A stretch of 64,000 nucleotides of DNA from Flavobacteriales bacterium (GTDB taxonomy: Bacteria > Bacteroidota > Bacteroidia > Flavobacteriales_F > PHOS-HE28). Shown here one piece after another: positions 7,365-16,139 of the stretch (its first letter is position 1; every line of letters begins with the position of its first letter). The notes under the pieces are model-generated. The model was given only the letters and a program-made list of their open reading frames with translations, did no database searches and was not told where the DNA came from. The position numbers and the translations under genes were made by a program. Location: contig JADJXF010000009.1 of the NCBI GenBank assembly GCA_016715995.1, forward strand, positions 124,001-188,000, written 5' to 3'.

Positions 7365-8357
7365 ATGCGCTCGGCCCTGCTGCTATCTGCTTGTTTACTG
7401 CTCGTGCCGTTACTGCGCGCCCAAAACCTTGTGCCCAATTGGAGTTTCGAGGAGATCAGTGAATGCCCGGATGAGCTCGGCCAGGTGGAACGAGCCACAG
7501 GCTGGTTGATTTTCAGGGGTGATGACTCATGCGATCTCTTCCACACCTGTGGAGACCCTCCCTTGACCTCAGTACCAGGAAATGTGTTCGGCCACCAATG
7601 GCCGGCGAGTGGAAACGCTTATGCTGCCATAATCACCTACTCCGCTTCGGAGCCATGGCCCTATGTGCTAAGGGAATACTTCGGCACTGAGTTAAGTGAA
7701 CCGCTCGTTGTAGGACAACAGTATCATGCCACGTTCAAGGTGAGCCGGGCACCAGAGAACAGTTTCTCGTTCTCTCCTGGCGGGAGTCGCTACGCCTGCA
7801 ACAACCTGGGGCTGCTGTTTTCCAGCGCGTATTTTTTCCAGTACGATCTAGAGCCTGCACCTGGTTATGCGCATGTGCGCGCGCAGCAAATAGTCGAGGA
7901 TTCGCTGAACTGGACGCTGATCAGTGGGAGCTTTGTTGCGGACAGTGCCTACCTCTACGTAGTGGTAGGCAACTTCTTCAACGATGAAGAGACCGATGGG
8001 ACCGTGGCGAACCCTGACGGGTACTGGAATCTGGCCTACTACTATGTGGATGAGGTGTGCGTATCGCCCGACCCCTTGTACTGCGCGTTACTGAGCGGTG
8101 TATATGAGGCCTCCGCTTCACCATACCGGGCATGGCAAAGCGCGGATGGTGCCTTGCAGGTGGCTGGTTTGCTGGGTAGTGGTGTGGAGCAGATTCAGGT
8201 GCTGGATGCCGTGGGCCGTGTGGTGGCCCGGCAGCAAGTGCGCGGAGCGGATACTTGGAGCATAGGCACCCAAGGCTGGGCACAGGGCGTGTACGTGGTG
8301 GTGGCGGAGCGGCAAGATGGCGGCAGGCTCGCCGAGCGTGTGTTTCTCGGTCGCTAA
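7365..8357 (+). CDS. Secreted protein with C-terminal T9SS sorting domain
   Basis: 330 residues. The ATG at 7365 gives an immediate signal peptide (MRSALLLSACLLLVPLLRAQ); the upstream in-frame ATG at 7305 does not. The mature part opens NLVPNWSFEEISECP, the NPSFE-type motif that begins many Bacteroidota jelly-roll surface proteins. It carries several cysteines and aromatic residues in an all-beta pattern. The last 75 residues (from about LQVAGLLGSG, with VLDAVGRVV and GVYVVVAE) match the type A T9SS sorting domain, so the protein should cross the outer membrane and be surface-attached or released. Its substrate or role is unknown. A second secreted-protein gene follows 11 bases later on the same strand, probably co-transcribed. 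Confidence 0.8.
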   Translation: MRSALLLSACLLLVPLLRAQNLVPNWSFEEISECPDELGQVERATGWLIFRGDDSCDLFHTCGDPPLTSVPGNVFGHQWPASGNAYAAIITYSASEPWPYVLREYFGTELSEPLVVGQQYHATFKVSRAPENSFSFSPGGSRYACNNLGLLFSSAYFFQYDLEPAPGYAHVRAQQIVEDSLNWTLISGSFVADSAYLYVVVGNFFNDEETDGTVANPDGYWNLAYYYVDEVCVSPDPLYCALLSGVYEASASPYRAWQSADGALQVAGLLGSGVEQIQVLDAVGRVVARQQVRGADTWSIGTQGWAQGVYVVVAERQDGGRLAERVFLGR

Positions 8358-8368
8358 GACCGAACAAC

Positions 8369-10792
8369 ATGAGAGCGAACATTTTCGCGGCCCTCGTGGC
8401 CGCAGCGGCAATGGCTTCACCGGCCATCAGCCATGGGCAACAATTCATTCAACCTGGTAATAATGGCTGGTGGCACACCACAATTGCCGGTGGCACCCTA
8501 ACGCGCGGTGTGGGTATTGGTAACCTTGGCGCAGGCCCATACCCATCGGCATTCCAGATCAGAGGTGAATTGCTTCCCGCAGCCAACCAAACCCCCGAGG
8601 TGTTCCGTACCACCGCCCCCACTACGGGCAGTACCTACTGGCGCATGTTCCAGGGCGGCATCGGTGCAGGCAATGAGCGCGGGCAGCTCTTCGCCGATCC
8701 CAGCGCCACGCACTTCAACATCAATGCGCCGCAGGGGCATTTGCGACTGCTGACGAACACCACGGAGCGGGCGCGGATCAATGCTTCGGGCAGCTACACC
8801 ATAGGCAGCTTCACCGGCCAAGTCGCCAGCGGCTTTCTTGGTGTGAGCCCAAACAGCACGCTTTGGGCCGCCGGCAATCCAGGCCCCTTCAGCAGGCTGC
8901 ATCTCCATGATGGAACCACGGTTCAGTCGGCCAGCTATCGGCCGTGGATGAAGAATGGGGTCACATTCACCGGGAATCAGGACCATAGCTTCCTTGGACA
9001 GAAGTCAGCTGCGGTTGATTACACCGACATGGTGCTGCATTGGAGTGACAATCCCGGAGTGACCCTGAAGGACCGCCTGCGATTCATCTTCACGAGCGGA
9101 TACAGTTCCATAGCAACCAGTGGTGCCCAAAGCACCGAAGGGCTTGAAGCCATGCGCATCTTCCCAGCCCGTTTTGAGGAGGCTTACATCGGCTTCGGCG
9201 ATTTCTACGCCGCGAACCTGGCTGATCCGAGCATCACGGAGCCTACTGAGCGCGTTGATTTGGTGAATGGGAGGCTGCGCATCCGCGAATTGCCAGAACC
9301 AAGCGGCGAAGCCACTGTACCGTTTAAGGTGATGGTGGTTGACGATTCTGCTTATCCCAGCGGTGAGCGCGGCGTGGTGAAATGGCGCGACCCGAATCAG
9401 CTCGATTGCAAGTGGCAACTCACCACCGGAATCATCAACCATCTGTACACGGCGGTAGGAACTCCAGGCGTTCCCTGCCCCGATGACATCGATGCCGTCG
9501 GCATAGGCGTTGACTTGGCGGCCAACCCTGCACCGTCGGCCAAGTTCACCGTGAAGACGGACGTGTACAACGAGGGAGAGAGCATCGTGCAAACGCATTC
9601 TGATGCGGATGTCTATGGTCTGCGCATCGATGCACGCGGCGGCACGCAGAACAACTACGGTGCCCGCATACTGGCAACAGCCAATAACACGTCCGTGCAC
9701 AACTATGGCCTGTTCACCGAGGCGTTCGGTTCCACGCCTCGGTCGCGTGCGGTGAGCGCAAGGACAAATGGGGCCACTTACACGGCGTATTGCGGCGAGT
9801 TCTTGGCCTATGATGCTGCGAGTTGGACCACTGGGGTTACAGGCCGTGCCTACGGCGGCCAGGCGCGATATGGTGTTGATGGCCGAGCCTATGCTGGTAG
9901 TTCGGACGACGGGAGTTGGGGAACTGCGTCGAGCACGACCGGCGTGTACGGTGTCGCTGATGGCGGGAATGCCTGCACAATTGGTTACGGTGTGTACGGC
10001 ACAGCCACGAACAGCACTACGAATTGGGCGGGCTACTTCTCTGGCAATGTGTATTGCACAGGCACCTACCAAGGAAGCGATGCGGCGCTGAAGACAGATA
10101 TCTCGGATATTGATGTTCACTCGGCTGCCGAAATCCTGAACGGATTGCAGGTGCATCAATATCAGTACAACCAACAAGCGTTTCCTTTCATGGAGCTTCC
10201 GGACGGTGAGCAGGTCGGATTAATCGCCCAAGAGGTTCAGGAGTTGATTCCTGGTCTTGTGAAGGAAGCAACGGAGCCTGCCCTGGTCGACGCTGATGGA
10301 AATGTGCTTGCCGAGTCCGTGAGCTTCAAATCGATCAACTACACGGGATTGATCCCGTTTCTCATTGCTGGCTACCAGGACCAGAACCAGCGACTCATCG
10401 CCATGCAGGAGGAGATCGCGAGCTTGCATGAGCAGCTTACCGCTTGCTGCGCATCACTCGCAGGCGATGATCAACGCTTGGCACCGAACGGTGGCGTCGA
10501 GGACAATCCACTCCTGCCAGCAGGCAGTAAGGATCGCCTCCTCCGCATCGCCCCGAATCCGTTCACCGAGCGCACCACGCTCTATTGCACATTGGAGCGC
10601 AGCGGCCGCATGCAGTTGCTGGCCAACAGCGCCGATGGCCGCGATTTGCGCGTGCTGAGCGAGGCGCAGCGCGAAGCGGGCGAGTACCAGTACGAGTGGG
10701 ACACCACGGCCTTGGCGCCGGGCGTGTACTACATCACCATGCTGCTCGATGGCGAGCCGGTGGTGAAGAAGGCGGTGAAGGTGGGACGGTAG
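8369..10792 (+). CDS. Secreted tail-fiber-domain (S74 chaperone) protein with T9SS sorting domain
   Basis: 807 residues from the ATG at 8369, which opens a signal peptide (MRANIFAALVAAAAMASPA...); the in-frame start at 8255 lies inside the previous gene. The N-terminal half is a beta-rich, Gly/Asn/Thr-rich region like those of Bacteroidota phage-tail-like surface proteins. Around residues 565-640 there is an intramolecular-chaperone (peptidase S74) segment: SDAALKTDISDID followed by VGLIAQEVQELIPGLV. A short coiled coil follows (NQRLIAMQEEIASLHEQL). The last 80 residues are a type A T9SS domain (APNPFTERTTLY, ...LAPGVYYITMLLDG). It is probably a trimeric surface fibre. The gene ends just before a strong terminator. 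Confidence 0.85.
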   Translation: MRANIFAALVAAAAMASPAISHGQQFIQPGNNGWWHTTIAGGTLTRGVGIGNLGAGPYPSAFQIRGELLPAANQTPEVFRTTAPTTGSTYWRMFQGGIGAGNERGQLFADPSATHFNINAPQGHLRLLTNTTERARINASGSYTIGSFTGQVASGFLGVSPNSTLWAAGNPGPFSRLHLHDGTTVQSASYRPWMKNGVTFTGNQDHSFLGQKSAAVDYTDMVLHWSDNPGVTLKDRLRFIFTSGYSSIATSGAQSTEGLEAMRIFPARFEEAYIGFGDFYAANLADPSITEPTERVDLVNGRLRIRELPEPSGEATVPFKVMVVDDSAYPSGERGVVKWRDPNQLDCKWQLTTGIINHLYTAVGTPGVPCPDDIDAVGIGVDLAANPAPSAKFTVKTDVYNEGESIVQTHSDADVYGLRIDARGGTQNNYGARILATANNTSVHNYGLFTEAFGSTPRSRAVSARTNGATYTAYCGEFLAYDAASWTTGVTGRAYGGQARYGVDGRAYAGSSDDGSWGTASSTTGVYGVADGGNACTIGYGVYGTATNSTTNWAGYFSGNVYCTGTYQGSDAALKTDISDIDVHSAAEILNGLQVHQYQYNQQAFPFMELPDGEQVGLIAQEVQELIPGLVKEATEPALVDADGNVLAESVSFKSINYTGLIPFLIAGYQDQNQRLIAMQEEIASLHEQLTACCASLAGDDQRLAPNGGVEDNPLLPAGSKDRLLRIAPNPFTERTTLYCTLERSGRMQLLANSADGRDLRVLSEAQREAGEYQYEWDTTALAPGVYYITMLLDGEPVVKKAVKVGR

Positions 10793-10810
10793 GAGCGGGT
10801 TGATAGTGAC

Positions 10811-10840
10811 AAGGCCCAGAGAGCGTGCTTTCTGGGCCTT
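10811..10840 (+). terminator. Intrinsic terminator after the tail-fiber gene
   Basis: AAGGCCCAGA (10811-10820) pairs perfectly with TCTGGGCCTT (10831-10840) around a 10-base loop, followed by GTTCATTTCT. It begins 18 bases after the stop at 10792. Confidence 0.8.
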
Positions 10841-10862
10841 GTTCATTTCTACTGTTCGTGCG

Positions 10863-10911
10863 ATTCCGGATGGCCGGGTCCCGCGATCTTCGATCGCCCG
10901 GCCTCCGGAAT
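10863..10911. repeat. Long near-perfect hairpin (REP-like)
   Basis: ATTCCGGA (10863-10870) pairs with TCCGGAAT (10904-10911), and after a single bulged T, GGCCGGG (10872-10878) pairs with CCCGGCC (10897-10903). That is 15 bp of stem around an 18-base loop. It lies between convergent genes, 22 bases beyond the terminator, so it is an extra element rather than the terminator itself. Confidence 0.6.
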
Positions 10912-10939
10912 GACCTGATGCGCGGGTGCCGGGCCTTGT

Positions 10940-11977
10940 TCATTTCGCCAGCACGCCGCACAGGTGCCAGAGCATGCGCGCGCCGACGTTCGCATCCCAT
11001 TCATCCTTGCCGGGGCTCACCTCCACCAGGTCGAAGCCGATGATGGTGCGCTTGGCGGCGAGGAGCGAGAGCAGGTAGGTGGCCTCCTCGAATTGCAGGC
11101 CACCGGGCACCGGTGTGCCGGTGTGCGGGCAGAGCGTGGGGTCCAGCCCATCGATGTCGAAGGTGATGTGGACCTTCTCCGGAAGCGCGCCGATGATGGC
11201 GTCGCATTGCTGCTTCCAGTTGGCTCCTGCGTACTGCATGGCCCGGATGTCGGCGCTGCGCACTACGCGGACGCGCTCCTGCTGCGCGAGGAAGACGTCG
11301 TTCTCCTGCTTGCAGAAATCGCGGATGCCCACGCTCACGATCCGTTCCACCTGTCGGATGGGAAGCGCGTTGTGCAGGATGCTCGCATGGCTGTACGTGA
11401 ACCCTTCGTAGGCGATGCGCAGGTCGAGGTGCGCGTCGATGTGCAGGATGCCGAACCGCTTGTGGCGCTTCGCCTGCGCGCGGAACAGGCCGAGCGGGGT
11501 GCTATGGTCGCCGCCGACGAGGCCCACGCGCTTCCCTTGGTCCATCCAGTAGCCGCAGCGCTCCTCCACCCAGGCGTTCATCACCGCGCATTCGGCGTTG
11601 ATGAGGTCCAACGCCTCCTTCGCTTTCGTCTGCTTCTTCGCGCTCACCTCGCCGGTCTGGGCATCGATCACGAGCCGGGCCAGCTTCTTCAGGTGATCGC
11701 TCTGCTGCTGCAGGGCCTTGGGGATCTCGTCCATCGCGATGCCGCGCTTCCACAGCCCGGGGAACTCCGGGTGGAACAGGTCCACTTGGAAGCTCGCATC
11801 GCGGATGGCAGCCGGGCCGCGCGAGGTGCCGCTGCCGTAGCTGGTGGTCACTTCCCACGGCACAGGGACGAGCACGATGTCAGCCTCATCGCATGTGAAA
11901 GGCAGCCCGTAGATCTGCGCGTCCGGATGGCCGGGATTGTTGGGGTCGAAGGACCGGATCTTGCTCGCTTTGCTCAT
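10940..11977 (-). CDS. Arginase-family ureohydrolase (agmatinase / formimidoylglutamase-like)
   Basis: 345 residues. The manganese-binding motifs of the ureohydrolase fold are all present: GLVGGDHSTPLG, HIDAHLDLR (His-x-Asp-Ala-His) and ITFDIDGLDPTLCP (Asp-x-Asp), plus SVGIRDFCKQE. An N-terminal SYGSGTSRGPAAI block is typical of the Bacteroidota agmatinase-family subgroup. Substrates in the family include agmatine, formiminoglutamate, arginine and guanidino acids, and the motifs do not decide among them. A histidine ammonia-lyase gene 19 kb away (30670) makes formiminoglutamate possible but is weak evidence. The start at 11977 is supported by a TACCTTGG box ending 4 bases upstream, implying an essentially leaderless mRNA. 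Confidence 0.85.
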   Translation of the reverse strand: MSKASKIRSFDPNNPGHPDAQIYGLPFTCDEADIVLVPVPWEVTTSYGSGTSRGPAAIRDASFQVDLFHPEFPGLWKRGIAMDEIPKALQQQSDHLKKLARLVIDAQTGEVSAKKQTKAKEALDLINAECAVMNAWVEERCGYWMDQGKRVGLVGGDHSTPLGLFRAQAKRHKRFGILHIDAHLDLRIAYEGFTYSHASILHNALPIRQVERIVSVGIRDFCKQENDVFLAQQERVRVVRSADIRAMQYAGANWKQQCDAIIGALPEKVHITFDIDGLDPTLCPHTGTPVPGGLQFEEATYLLSLLAAKRTIIGFDLVEVSPGKDEWDANVGARMLWHLCGVLAK

Positions 11978-11981
11978 GCCG

Positions 11982-11989
11982 CCAAGGTA
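11982..11989 (-). promoter_or_regulatory. -7 promoter element of the ureohydrolase gene
   Basis: Minus-strand TACCTTGG, 4 bases before the ATG at 11977. The identical octamer with identical spacing precedes the DinB gene (50058-50065). If it is a -7 box, transcription starts at or next to the start codon. Confidence 0.55.
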
Positions 11990-12007
11990 GGTGGCGCATC
12001 CGCCGGT

Positions 12008-12015
12008 TACTTTCG
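12008..12015 (+). promoter_or_regulatory. -7 promoter element of the Omp28-like gene
   Basis: TACTTTCG, nine bases before the ATG at 12025; the same octamer precedes hisS. With the minus-strand box at 11982-11989 it forms a divergent pair of promoters in a 47-base intergenic gap. Confidence 0.5.
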
Positions 12016-12024
12016 CGCCGCACC

Positions 12025-13356
12025 ATGAGAAGCAGCATGCGATCCATCATCACGGCACCGGCCTTCGCGCTCGCGCTCTGCGCGGCCGGGCAGAACGCCT
12101 ACCTCACGAACTGCTTCGTGCCCCGCTACTGGAAGGCAAACACCGGTTACGAGATCGCCGCGCGTGTGCGCAACAGTGTCAGCGGCGCGCCCCTGATCAC
12201 CTTCCGGGTGGACTGGCGGTTCAACAACGGACCCATCGAGCAGGGCAACTGGCAGAGCACCACGGGCATCAGTCCCGGGCAGTACTGGCCGTATGTGCAT
12301 CAGACCTTGTTCGCGCAGCCCGCGAGCGATGGCATCCTGAAGGTGTGGGTGGTGGGCAACGGCGACACCGACCATACGAACGACACGCTCTCCTTCCCAG
12401 TGAACGTCCTAGGCGCATGGGCTGCGAAGAGCGTGCTAATCGAGCAGTACACCGGCACCTGGTGCCAGTTCTGCCCCAGCCCCAACGCGACCACGAACGC
12501 GCTGAATGCCGATCCACTCATCGTGGTGGCCAAGCATCACAACACCGATGAGCTCAGCAACGCGGGCAGCACGGCGTATTGGACGCAGTTCAACGCCAAT
12601 TATTCGCCGGCTGGTGTGATGGAGCAGGAGGAGTTCGGCACGCTTCCCGACGATGCCGCCTATGACCTGTGGGGCGCACGAGCCGAGCAGCGCAAGCTCG
12701 GCGTATCGCCGGCCTCCATCGCCATCGCGCCGGCGTTCAACGCATGGACGCGGCAGCTGACGGTGGATGTGGCCGTGACCTTCGCTGCGGCGCAGAGCGG
12801 CGAACTCGTGGTGAACGCATACGTGCTGGAGGACAACGTGCCGGGTGCGCAGACGGCTGCGCCTAGTGGTTACATCCACCATCAGGTGGTGCGCGAGGTG
12901 CTCGGCGGAGCGACGGGAACGGCGGGTGTCATTCCTTCCACGACAGCGGCCGGAGCGACCTATGCGCATCAGTACACCTTGCAGGTGCCGCAGGAATGGA
13001 ATCATGGGAACATGCGCATAGCAGCCATGGTGACCGAGCGCCAGAACGGCACCACCTGGACCGTGAACGTGAGCGATGCAGGCCTCGTGGAAGTCGGGGT
13101 GGAAGAACAGGCGGCGCTCCGCTTCGCGCTCTTCCCCAATCCTGCGCAGGATGATCCATGGCTCGCGCTTGAATCATTGTCCGGTGCCCGCATCCAGGTC
13201 TACTCCGCTGATGGGCGCCTTCTGGTCGATCGCGAGGATCGCGCGCATGGGGGATTGCTCCGCATCGGTGGATTCGCATCGTTGCCTGCGGGTCTGTACA
13301 CCGTGCGTGTTGAACAGGATGGTGTTGCCGGCCAGCGCCGAATCGTAAAGGACTAG
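12025..13356 (+). CDS. Omp28-related secreted protein with T9SS sorting domain
   Basis: 443 residues with a signal peptide (start at 12025, or the in-frame ATG at 12037). Residues about 130-330 match the Omp28-related family: VLIEQYTGTWCQFC, with a thioredoxin-like CxxC (CQFC), then the VVAKHHNTDEL strand and an INGVxxE-like segment (PAGVMEQEEFGTLPDD). A beta-sandwich region follows with GYIHHQVVREVLGG. The last 75 residues (FALFPNPAQDDPWLAL...GLYTVRVEQDGV) are a type A T9SS sorting domain. Such proteins are exported to the cell surface. The CxxC suggests a redox or structural disulfide, but activity has not been established for the family as far as I know. Confidence 0.85.
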   Translation: MRSSMRSIITAPAFALALCAAGQNAYLTNCFVPRYWKANTGYEIAARVRNSVSGAPLITFRVDWRFNNGPIEQGNWQSTTGISPGQYWPYVHQTLFAQPASDGILKVWVVGNGDTDHTNDTLSFPVNVLGAWAAKSVLIEQYTGTWCQFCPSPNATTNALNADPLIVVAKHHNTDELSNAGSTAYWTQFNANYSPAGVMEQEEFGTLPDDAAYDLWGARAEQRKLGVSPASIAIAPAFNAWTRQLTVDVAVTFAAAQSGELVVNAYVLEDNVPGAQTAAPSGYIHHQVVREVLGGATGTAGVIPSTTAAGATYAHQYTLQVPQEWNHGNMRIAAMVTERQNGTTWTVNVSDAGLVEVGVEEQAALRFALFPNPAQDDPWLALESLSGARIQVYSADGRLLVDREDRAHGGLLRIGGFASLPAGLYTVRVEQDGVAGQRRIVKD

Positions 13357-13375
13357 AAGTGGCTTTTGAATGACG

Positions 13376-13407
13376 ACGCCCCGCCCGCCGATCGGCGAGC
13401 AGGGCGT
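13376..13407 (+). terminator. Terminator-like hairpin after the Omp28-like gene
   Basis: ACGCCC (13376-13381) pairs with GGGCGT (13402-13407), with inner GCCG/CGGC pairing, followed by TTCT. It starts 20 bases after the stop at 13356 and lies between two convergent genes, so it may serve both. Confidence 0.55.
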
Positions 13408-13457
13408 TCTGCGGCGCAGTGGTCCAACCCCTCGTTGCAACCCTCTGGGCACCGCGG

Positions 13458-15220
13458 TCAATGCGCCATGCGGAAAAGATTGAGCACGGAAGGCAAACGG
13501 ACCTCACGGGATTCGGCTGCATTCGCGCGTCGGCCTTCGCGTGCGCTGCGGCTGGTTCGGCTCGGCTCCTCCTGACGAGTGGAATCCGGCGGAAGAGGAG
13601 CATCGGCAGGGGCCGATTCAACGCCGGGCTTCCCTTCCTCCAGGCCTTTCGCGGTCATCCGCCAGGTCTTGCCGATCATATCGCTGTCGTAGGTGTTCGT
13701 GATATTCTCGACATCGTTGATCACGTCATCGCTGCCAGCCCGGAAGAACACGGCTTTTCCCACTGGCACGAGCAGTGTGAAGCGCGCATCCTGCAGGCGG
13801 ATCTTGTCCGCAGCCGCGAATTGCAGCACCGGTGATACCAGCAGCACTTCGCCCTCTTGGCGGAATTCGGTGATGATGTTCCCTGCCCGCGCCAGCGCTC
13901 CTTCGCCGTGCGGCCATGGGCGCTGCGGATGGTCACAAGGCGATAGAGGCTGTCGGGGCTCTGGTCAACATCCAAGCGCGCCCAGCCACCGGAGATGCGG
14001 TTGTCCTCGATGTGCAGCCCTTCGAGGTTCACATCAAAGTCGTCCCGATCGAAGCGCACGCTCCAGCCGGTGGAATCACGCGGGATCAGCGCATCGAGGT
14101 AGAGCACGTCGCCGACAGGGGTAGCGAGCAGCGCCTCATCGCGCACGCTGTTCGAGCGATGGAACTCACGTGCCAGCTTCATCCCGCCGATGACGGTGGG
14201 CACGAGCGCGCTGAACCACAGGACGGCGAGCGTCCAGACGAGCCATGCCGGTGCGCTCGTGTTCAGCAGGAGCCGGAAGCCGGCGAGCAGGATGGCGATG
14301 ATGGGTATGAGGGCCAGCAGCAGCAGACCGATGCCCAGCCAGAGGGCCTCATTGCGGCTGGCGAATACCAGTGCGCCAAGGTCGAGCAAGCCCATGTCCT
14401 CGGCGCCCCAGGTGGCGTGCCAGAGGCCGAACATGCCTCCGACGATGGAGGTGATGAGCCCGAGCAGCAGGCCGAAGGCCACCACGATGATGCCCGCTCC
14501 GATGAGTTTGCCGACCACATCGGAGGCTGTGGCCCCGCGGCGTTTGGCCTCATTCCCCCAATTCTTGCCAAGGTCCTTCGCGCGGTGCTTGGCCTCCTTC
14601 TCCCAACTCTTGCCGAGGTCCTTCGCTTCGGTGGCCATGCGCTTGCCTCCTTCCTCGAAGGCGCGTTTCAGGTTGTCCACGGTCACAGGCTCACCTTCCA
14701 TCCGCAGGCGGTCCGCCGGGCTGTCGGCCATGGGAACAAGAATCCACAGGATCAGGTAGAGCAGGATGGGCGTGCCGCTTCCGAGGACAATGAAGACGAT
14801 CATGATGATGCGCAGCCAGATCGGATCCATGCCGATGTACGCCGCCAAGCCACCGATGACACCGCCCACCCATTTGTCGTCGGGGTCGCGGAAGAGGCGC
14901 TTGTAGCCACGCGAGCCAGTGGAGGAGGTCGAGGGACCCTCGGACGAGGCGCTATCGCCGTCCGCATAGTCCTCCGGCTGCCCCATCACGCCGATCACAT
15001 GGTCCACGTCTTCGATGGAGACGACCTGCCGACGGTCATCGAGCCGCTCGTGGAAGAGCTCGGCGATTCGCGCCTCGATGTCGGCCAGGATCTCCTCGCG
15101 GCCCTCGGTGCCCTCGAACTGCGCGCGAATACTGCCCAGGTACTGCTGCAAGCGGTCGTACGCGTCCTCTTCGATGTGGAACACCGTTCCGCTCACATTG
15201 GCTGTCAGTGTCTTCTTCAT
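13458..15220 (-). CDS. PspC-domain membrane protein, interrupted by a one-base frameshift
   Basis: The frame starting at 15220 encodes an N-terminal cytoplasmic segment, a PspC domain (about residues 105-170: KRLFRDPDDKWVGGVIGGLA followed by a hydrophobic helix), a lysine-rich coiled region and four further membrane segments. Near 13900 the frame breaks: after IRSAHGRTAKE it becomes nonsense, while the adjacent frame continues sensibly (LARAGNIITEFRQEGEVLLV, then DDVINDVENITNTYDSDMIG) to a stop at 13458. Restoring one base around 13899-13902 joins the two parts. The C-terminal part matches the beta-domain found in Bacteroidota PspC proteins, so the intact gene is about 587 residues. PspC proteins take part in envelope-stress responses. 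The gene lies directly downstream of a PadR regulator (27-base gap), a common pairing. Confidence 0.8.
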
Positions 15221-15247
15221 GGTGGCGATCGATTGGTCGGTCTGGGC

Positions 15248-15580
15248 CTATCGGTTCTTACGAGTGGTCTTCTTCACGGCTTGCGCGAGCTCGTCCCAGG
15301 TCTGGTCCAGTTCGGCTAGGAATTTCTCCCCGACTGTCGTCAGGCGGTAGTACTTGCGCGGCGGTCCCGAGCGCGATTCCTCCCAACGGTAGGTGAGGAG
15401 CCCGGAGTCCTTCAGCCGGGTGAGCAGCGGGTACAGCGTGCCTTCCACTACGATCAGCTTCGCGTCCTTCAGGCTGGCGATGATGTCCGAAGGATACAGT
15501 TCGCCTTGTGCGAGCACGCTGAGGATGCAGTATTCCAGCACGCCTTTCCGCATCTGCGCTTTGGTGTTCTCGACCTTCAT
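15248..15580 (-). CDS. PadR-family transcriptional regulator
   Basis: 110 residues from the ATG at 15580 (KVENTKAQMRKG...), the usual PadR start; an in-frame ATG at 15610 adds ten unlike residues. The winged helix is clear: VLEYCILSVLAQGELYPSDI, then VVEGTLYPLLTRLKDSGLL and the wing YRWEESRSGPPRKYYRLT. PadR proteins repress neighbouring genes and often respond to small molecules or envelope stress. It is followed by the PspC gene on the same strand, so the pair is probably one operon. The promoter region shared with the divergent gene at 15726 holds two palindromes that could be its operator. Confidence 0.9.
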   Translation of the reverse strand: MKVENTKAQMRKGVLEYCILSVLAQGELYPSDIIASLKDAKLIVVEGTLYPLLTRLKDSGLLTYRWEESRSGPPRKYYRLTTVGEKFLAELDQTWDELAQAVKKTTRKNR

Positions 15581-15620
15581 GTTCGGCGGCGTTGGTCCTT
15601 GACATGGCAAAGATGCGGGT

Positions 15621-15652
15621 ATAGTTCAGTACTATGCAAGACATGGTACCAT
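15621..15652. promoter_or_regulatory. Candidate PadR operator region
   Basis: Two dyads lie next to each other in the divergent intergenic region. ATAGT-TCAGT-ACTAT is at 15621-15635, and the perfect palindrome ATGGTACCAT is at 15643-15652. Their place between padR (start 15580) and the plus-strand gene at 15726 fits an auto-repressed operator. That PadR binds here is inference. Confidence 0.35.
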
Positions 15653-15699
15653 ATTTTGATGAACGGTGCTGGATCAGGGATGGACGGCAAGGAGCGGCC

Positions 15700-15707
15700 T
15701 ACCTTGC
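15700..15707 (+). promoter_or_regulatory. -7-like promoter element of the small membrane protein gene
   Basis: TACCTTGC, 18 bases before the ATG at 15726, close to the TAnnTTTG consensus. Confidence 0.4.
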
Positions 15708-15725
15708 CGGCCAAACCTGGAATCC

Positions 15726-16100
15726 ATGCGGAAGCACGCTTGGAAGATTTTCGCCGCCATCCTGCTCATCCTGGCCGTGGTGGCCTATTTCCGCTTCATG
15801 TGGGTGTTCGGAACCGGGGTGAAATCCGGCGAACTGAACTACGTGGTGCACAAGGGCGTGCTCTTCAAGACGTACGAGGGCAAGATGATACAGACGGGCA
15901 TCCGGAGCCAGGCGGGCACGCTGCAGAGCTTCGAGTTCATCTTCTCGGTGGAGGACGAGGCCGTGGCGAACGAACTGATGGCGAACAGCGGGAAGCAGTT
16001 CAACCTGCATTATCGTGAGTACGTTGCCGCCCTGCCGTGGCGGGGGCACAGCAAGTTCGTGGTGGACAGCATCGTGAGCATGCAGGACGTCAATCGCTGA
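15726..16100 (+). CDS. Small conserved Bacteroidota membrane protein
   Basis: 124 residues. One N-terminal transmembrane helix (ILLILAVVAYFRFMWVFG) is followed by GVKSGELNYVVHKGVLFKTYEGK and a C-terminal LHYREYVAALPWRGHSKFVV. This pattern belongs to a small family widespread in Bacteroidota that is sometimes mislabelled 6-phosphogluconate dehydrogenase in databases; nothing here resembles that enzyme. Function unknown. It is divergent from the padR-pspC operon and shares its regulatory region. The start at 15726 follows a -7-like box. Confidence 0.75.
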   Translation: MRKHAWKIFAAILLILAVVAYFRFMWVFGTGVKSGELNYVVHKGVLFKTYEGKMIQTGIRSQAGTLQSFEFIFSVEDEAVANELMANSGKQFNLHYREYVAALPWRGHSKFVVDSIVSMQDVNR

Positions 16101-16119
16101 ACCGCGGCGGCGATCCTTC

Positions 16120-16127
16120 TATCTTGC
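16120..16127 (+). promoter_or_regulatory. -7-like promoter element of the membrane glycosyltransferase gene
   Basis: TATCTTGC, 12 bases before the GTG at 16140. It supports that GTG as the start. Confidence 0.4.
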
Positions 16128-16139
16128 CGCAGCAGCGCC

